From the NCBI GenBank assembly GCA_964519355.1, contig CAZFJW010000058.1, positions 1-6,911 of the forward strand: a DNA stretch of 6,911 nucleotides, given 5' to 3'. Below the pieces are notes generated by a model. That model was not told where the DNA came from. It ran no database searches and was given only the letters and a program-made list of their open reading frames with translations. This document shows positions 6,087-6,911 of this stretch, one piece after another. The DNA comes from CAZBEA01 sp964519355. Its GTDB lineage: Bacteria > Patescibacteriota > Microgenomatia > Levybacterales > GWA1-39-11. Every line of letters starts with the position of its first letter. The first letter of the stretch is position 1. The position numbers were made by a program, and so were the translations under genes.

Positions 6087-6911
6087 AGTACAGTTTTGTT
6101 ATCATATTCCATGATCTCTTCTTTCCAATCAGTGTAGAAAAGCGAGTAAGTTTATCCAGAATTTCTTTATTTTCTGTAAATGATTGCAGTAAAGAGGAGA
6201 GACTTTCAGGTGTAAGTTTGAATATGAGATCATCTTCAGTAATTCTTAATTGATTGAGTGCGTCGTTAATATCTACAGATTTAAAATATGGCCGTATGGA
6301 TTCTGAAAAAATGACAGGTTTGTTATAGGTAAATGCTAAAGAGAGAGGACCGCTTGATGACATAAAAATACGGTACGGAAGGACGATCAGATCAGATGCT
6401 TGGTAATATTGATTAATCTTTGTTTCTTCTACAAATCCGGTGATGGTAATTCCATTTTCCTTCGCTGTTTTTTCAATCGATTGAATGTACTCGACATAGA
6501 AATCTTTAGACATATGGTTGGGGTTAGGTCCTCCAGCCATAATAAGATGTATATTTTTAAGTTTACTTTCACTCTTTTTAAGATCAGCGATTGTTTGTAC
6601 GATAAAATCAGATCCTTTGTACCATGCTAAAAATCCGAACACTACAATTACAAATGAGGATTCGGGAATGTTCAGTTCTTTTCGTGCTTTTGATTGGGAT
6701 AGTGTTGACTGATTTACTTCGACTCCATGAGGAATAACGGCTATTTTTGAGTTTTTCCCGATTTTTTGAAGGTCGTCTTTTAATTTTTCCTCAAAAACAA
6801 TAATCTCATGCGAGAGAAGGATGAGTAGTTTATAAAAAAACCTCATGCCGTATGAGTAGAGTGATGCTTTTAATGATTTTTGAGCAATATTCAGATGAGG
6901 TCCAATCTCAT
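6067..6911 (-). CDS. GT4-type (GT-B fold) glycosyltransferase, 5' end outside window
   Basis: Transfers a sugar from a nucleotide donor, at the cytosol or inner membrane face. The frame runs open to the window edge: codons for EIGPHLNIAQKSLKASLYSYG precede the ATG at 6846, so that ATG is internal and the N-terminal acceptor domain is largely outside. The 280 visible residues include the inter-domain KIAVIPHGVE, then the Rossmann-like donor domain: VVFGFLAWYKGSDFIVQTI, the HLIMAGGPNPN strand, ITGFVEETKINQYYQASDLIVLPY, and SSSGPLSLAFTYNKPVIFSES. The usual E-x7-E pair is not obvious: the first Glu position reads within RIFMSSSGPL, as in a GT4 subgroup with an S-S-G loop. That may mark a divergent enzyme or a different donor. 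It is the upstream partner of the AftD-like gene, overlapping its start by 20 bp, so the two are surely cotranscribed. Donor and acceptor are unknown. Confidence 0.85.
   Translation of the reverse strand, partial: EIGPHLNIAQKSLKASLYSYGMRFFYKLLILLSHEIIVFEEKLKDDLQKIGKNSKIAVIPHGVEVNQSTLSQSKARKELNIPESSFVIVVFGFLAWYKGSDFIVQTIADLKKSESKLKNIHLIMAGGPNPNHMSKDFYVEYIQSIEKTAKENGITITGFVEETKINQYYQASDLIVLPYRIFMSSSGPLSLAFTYNKPVIFSESIRPYFKSVDINDALNQLRITEDDLIFKLTPESLSSLLQSFTENKEILDKLTRFSTLIGKKRSWNMITKLYYEKLFN

Noticed and set aside
6101..6128. Internal minus-strand promoter (TTGGAA-16-TATGAT) ahead of the AftD-like gene
   Set aside because: It lies inside the upstream coding sequence, the -35 is weak and there is no extended -10; the 20-bp gene overlap explains expression without it.
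6844..6846. ATG as the start of the GT4 gene
   Set aside because: The frame continues without a stop for 21 full codons to the window edge, with plausible glycosyltransferase sequence.

Overview
The window reads like chromosome from an AT-rich bacterium with a compact genome. The best guess is a Candidate Phyla Radiation (Patescibacteria, Microgenomates-like) lineage. This is inferred from three things: no start shows a clear Shine-Dalgarno, two genes appear to be transcribed without a leader from extended -10 promoters, and a giant AftD-like membrane protein of a kind I associate with CPR genomes is present. The standard genetic code fits: TGA ends galE and there is no in-frame TGA in the 1294-codon gene, which argues against Gracilibacteria/Absconditabacteria. 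The phylum is not proven.

Layout, left to right. Positions 1-366 (+) hold the 3' end of a pyruvate kinase gene. Positions 367-821 have no convincing protein gene but are structured: a three-tier hairpin (453-542), a TTGACA promoter candidate (626-655), a bulged hairpin (666-698) and a 15-bp terminator-like hairpin (708-767). The last three together could form a small RNA gene. A 47-codon gene, too short for most ORF callers, lies on the minus strand at 822-965 with a well-formed promoter immediately upstream (972-1000). A divergent promoter (1168-1196) drives galE (1204-2175, +), whose likely true start is the ATG at 1204, not the in-frame GTG at 1183. The interval between these two promoters is very AT-rich and contains one perfect DnaA-box sequence.

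The rest is a minus-strand operon converging on galE. It holds a GT4-type glycosyltransferase (6067-6911, its 5' end outside the window) and, overlapping it by 20 bp, a 1294-residue protein (2202-6086) with a polytopic GT-C-like N-terminus, about 780 extracytoplasmic residues and a C-terminal membrane anchor.

Taken together, galE, the GT4 enzyme and the AftD-like protein suggest a cell-surface polysaccharide module: nucleotide-sugar supply, cytosolic glycan assembly, and extracytoplasmic transfer from a lipid-linked donor. Pyruvate kinase is a housekeeping neighbour. The least explained parts are the structured 453-770 interval and the 47-residue gene.
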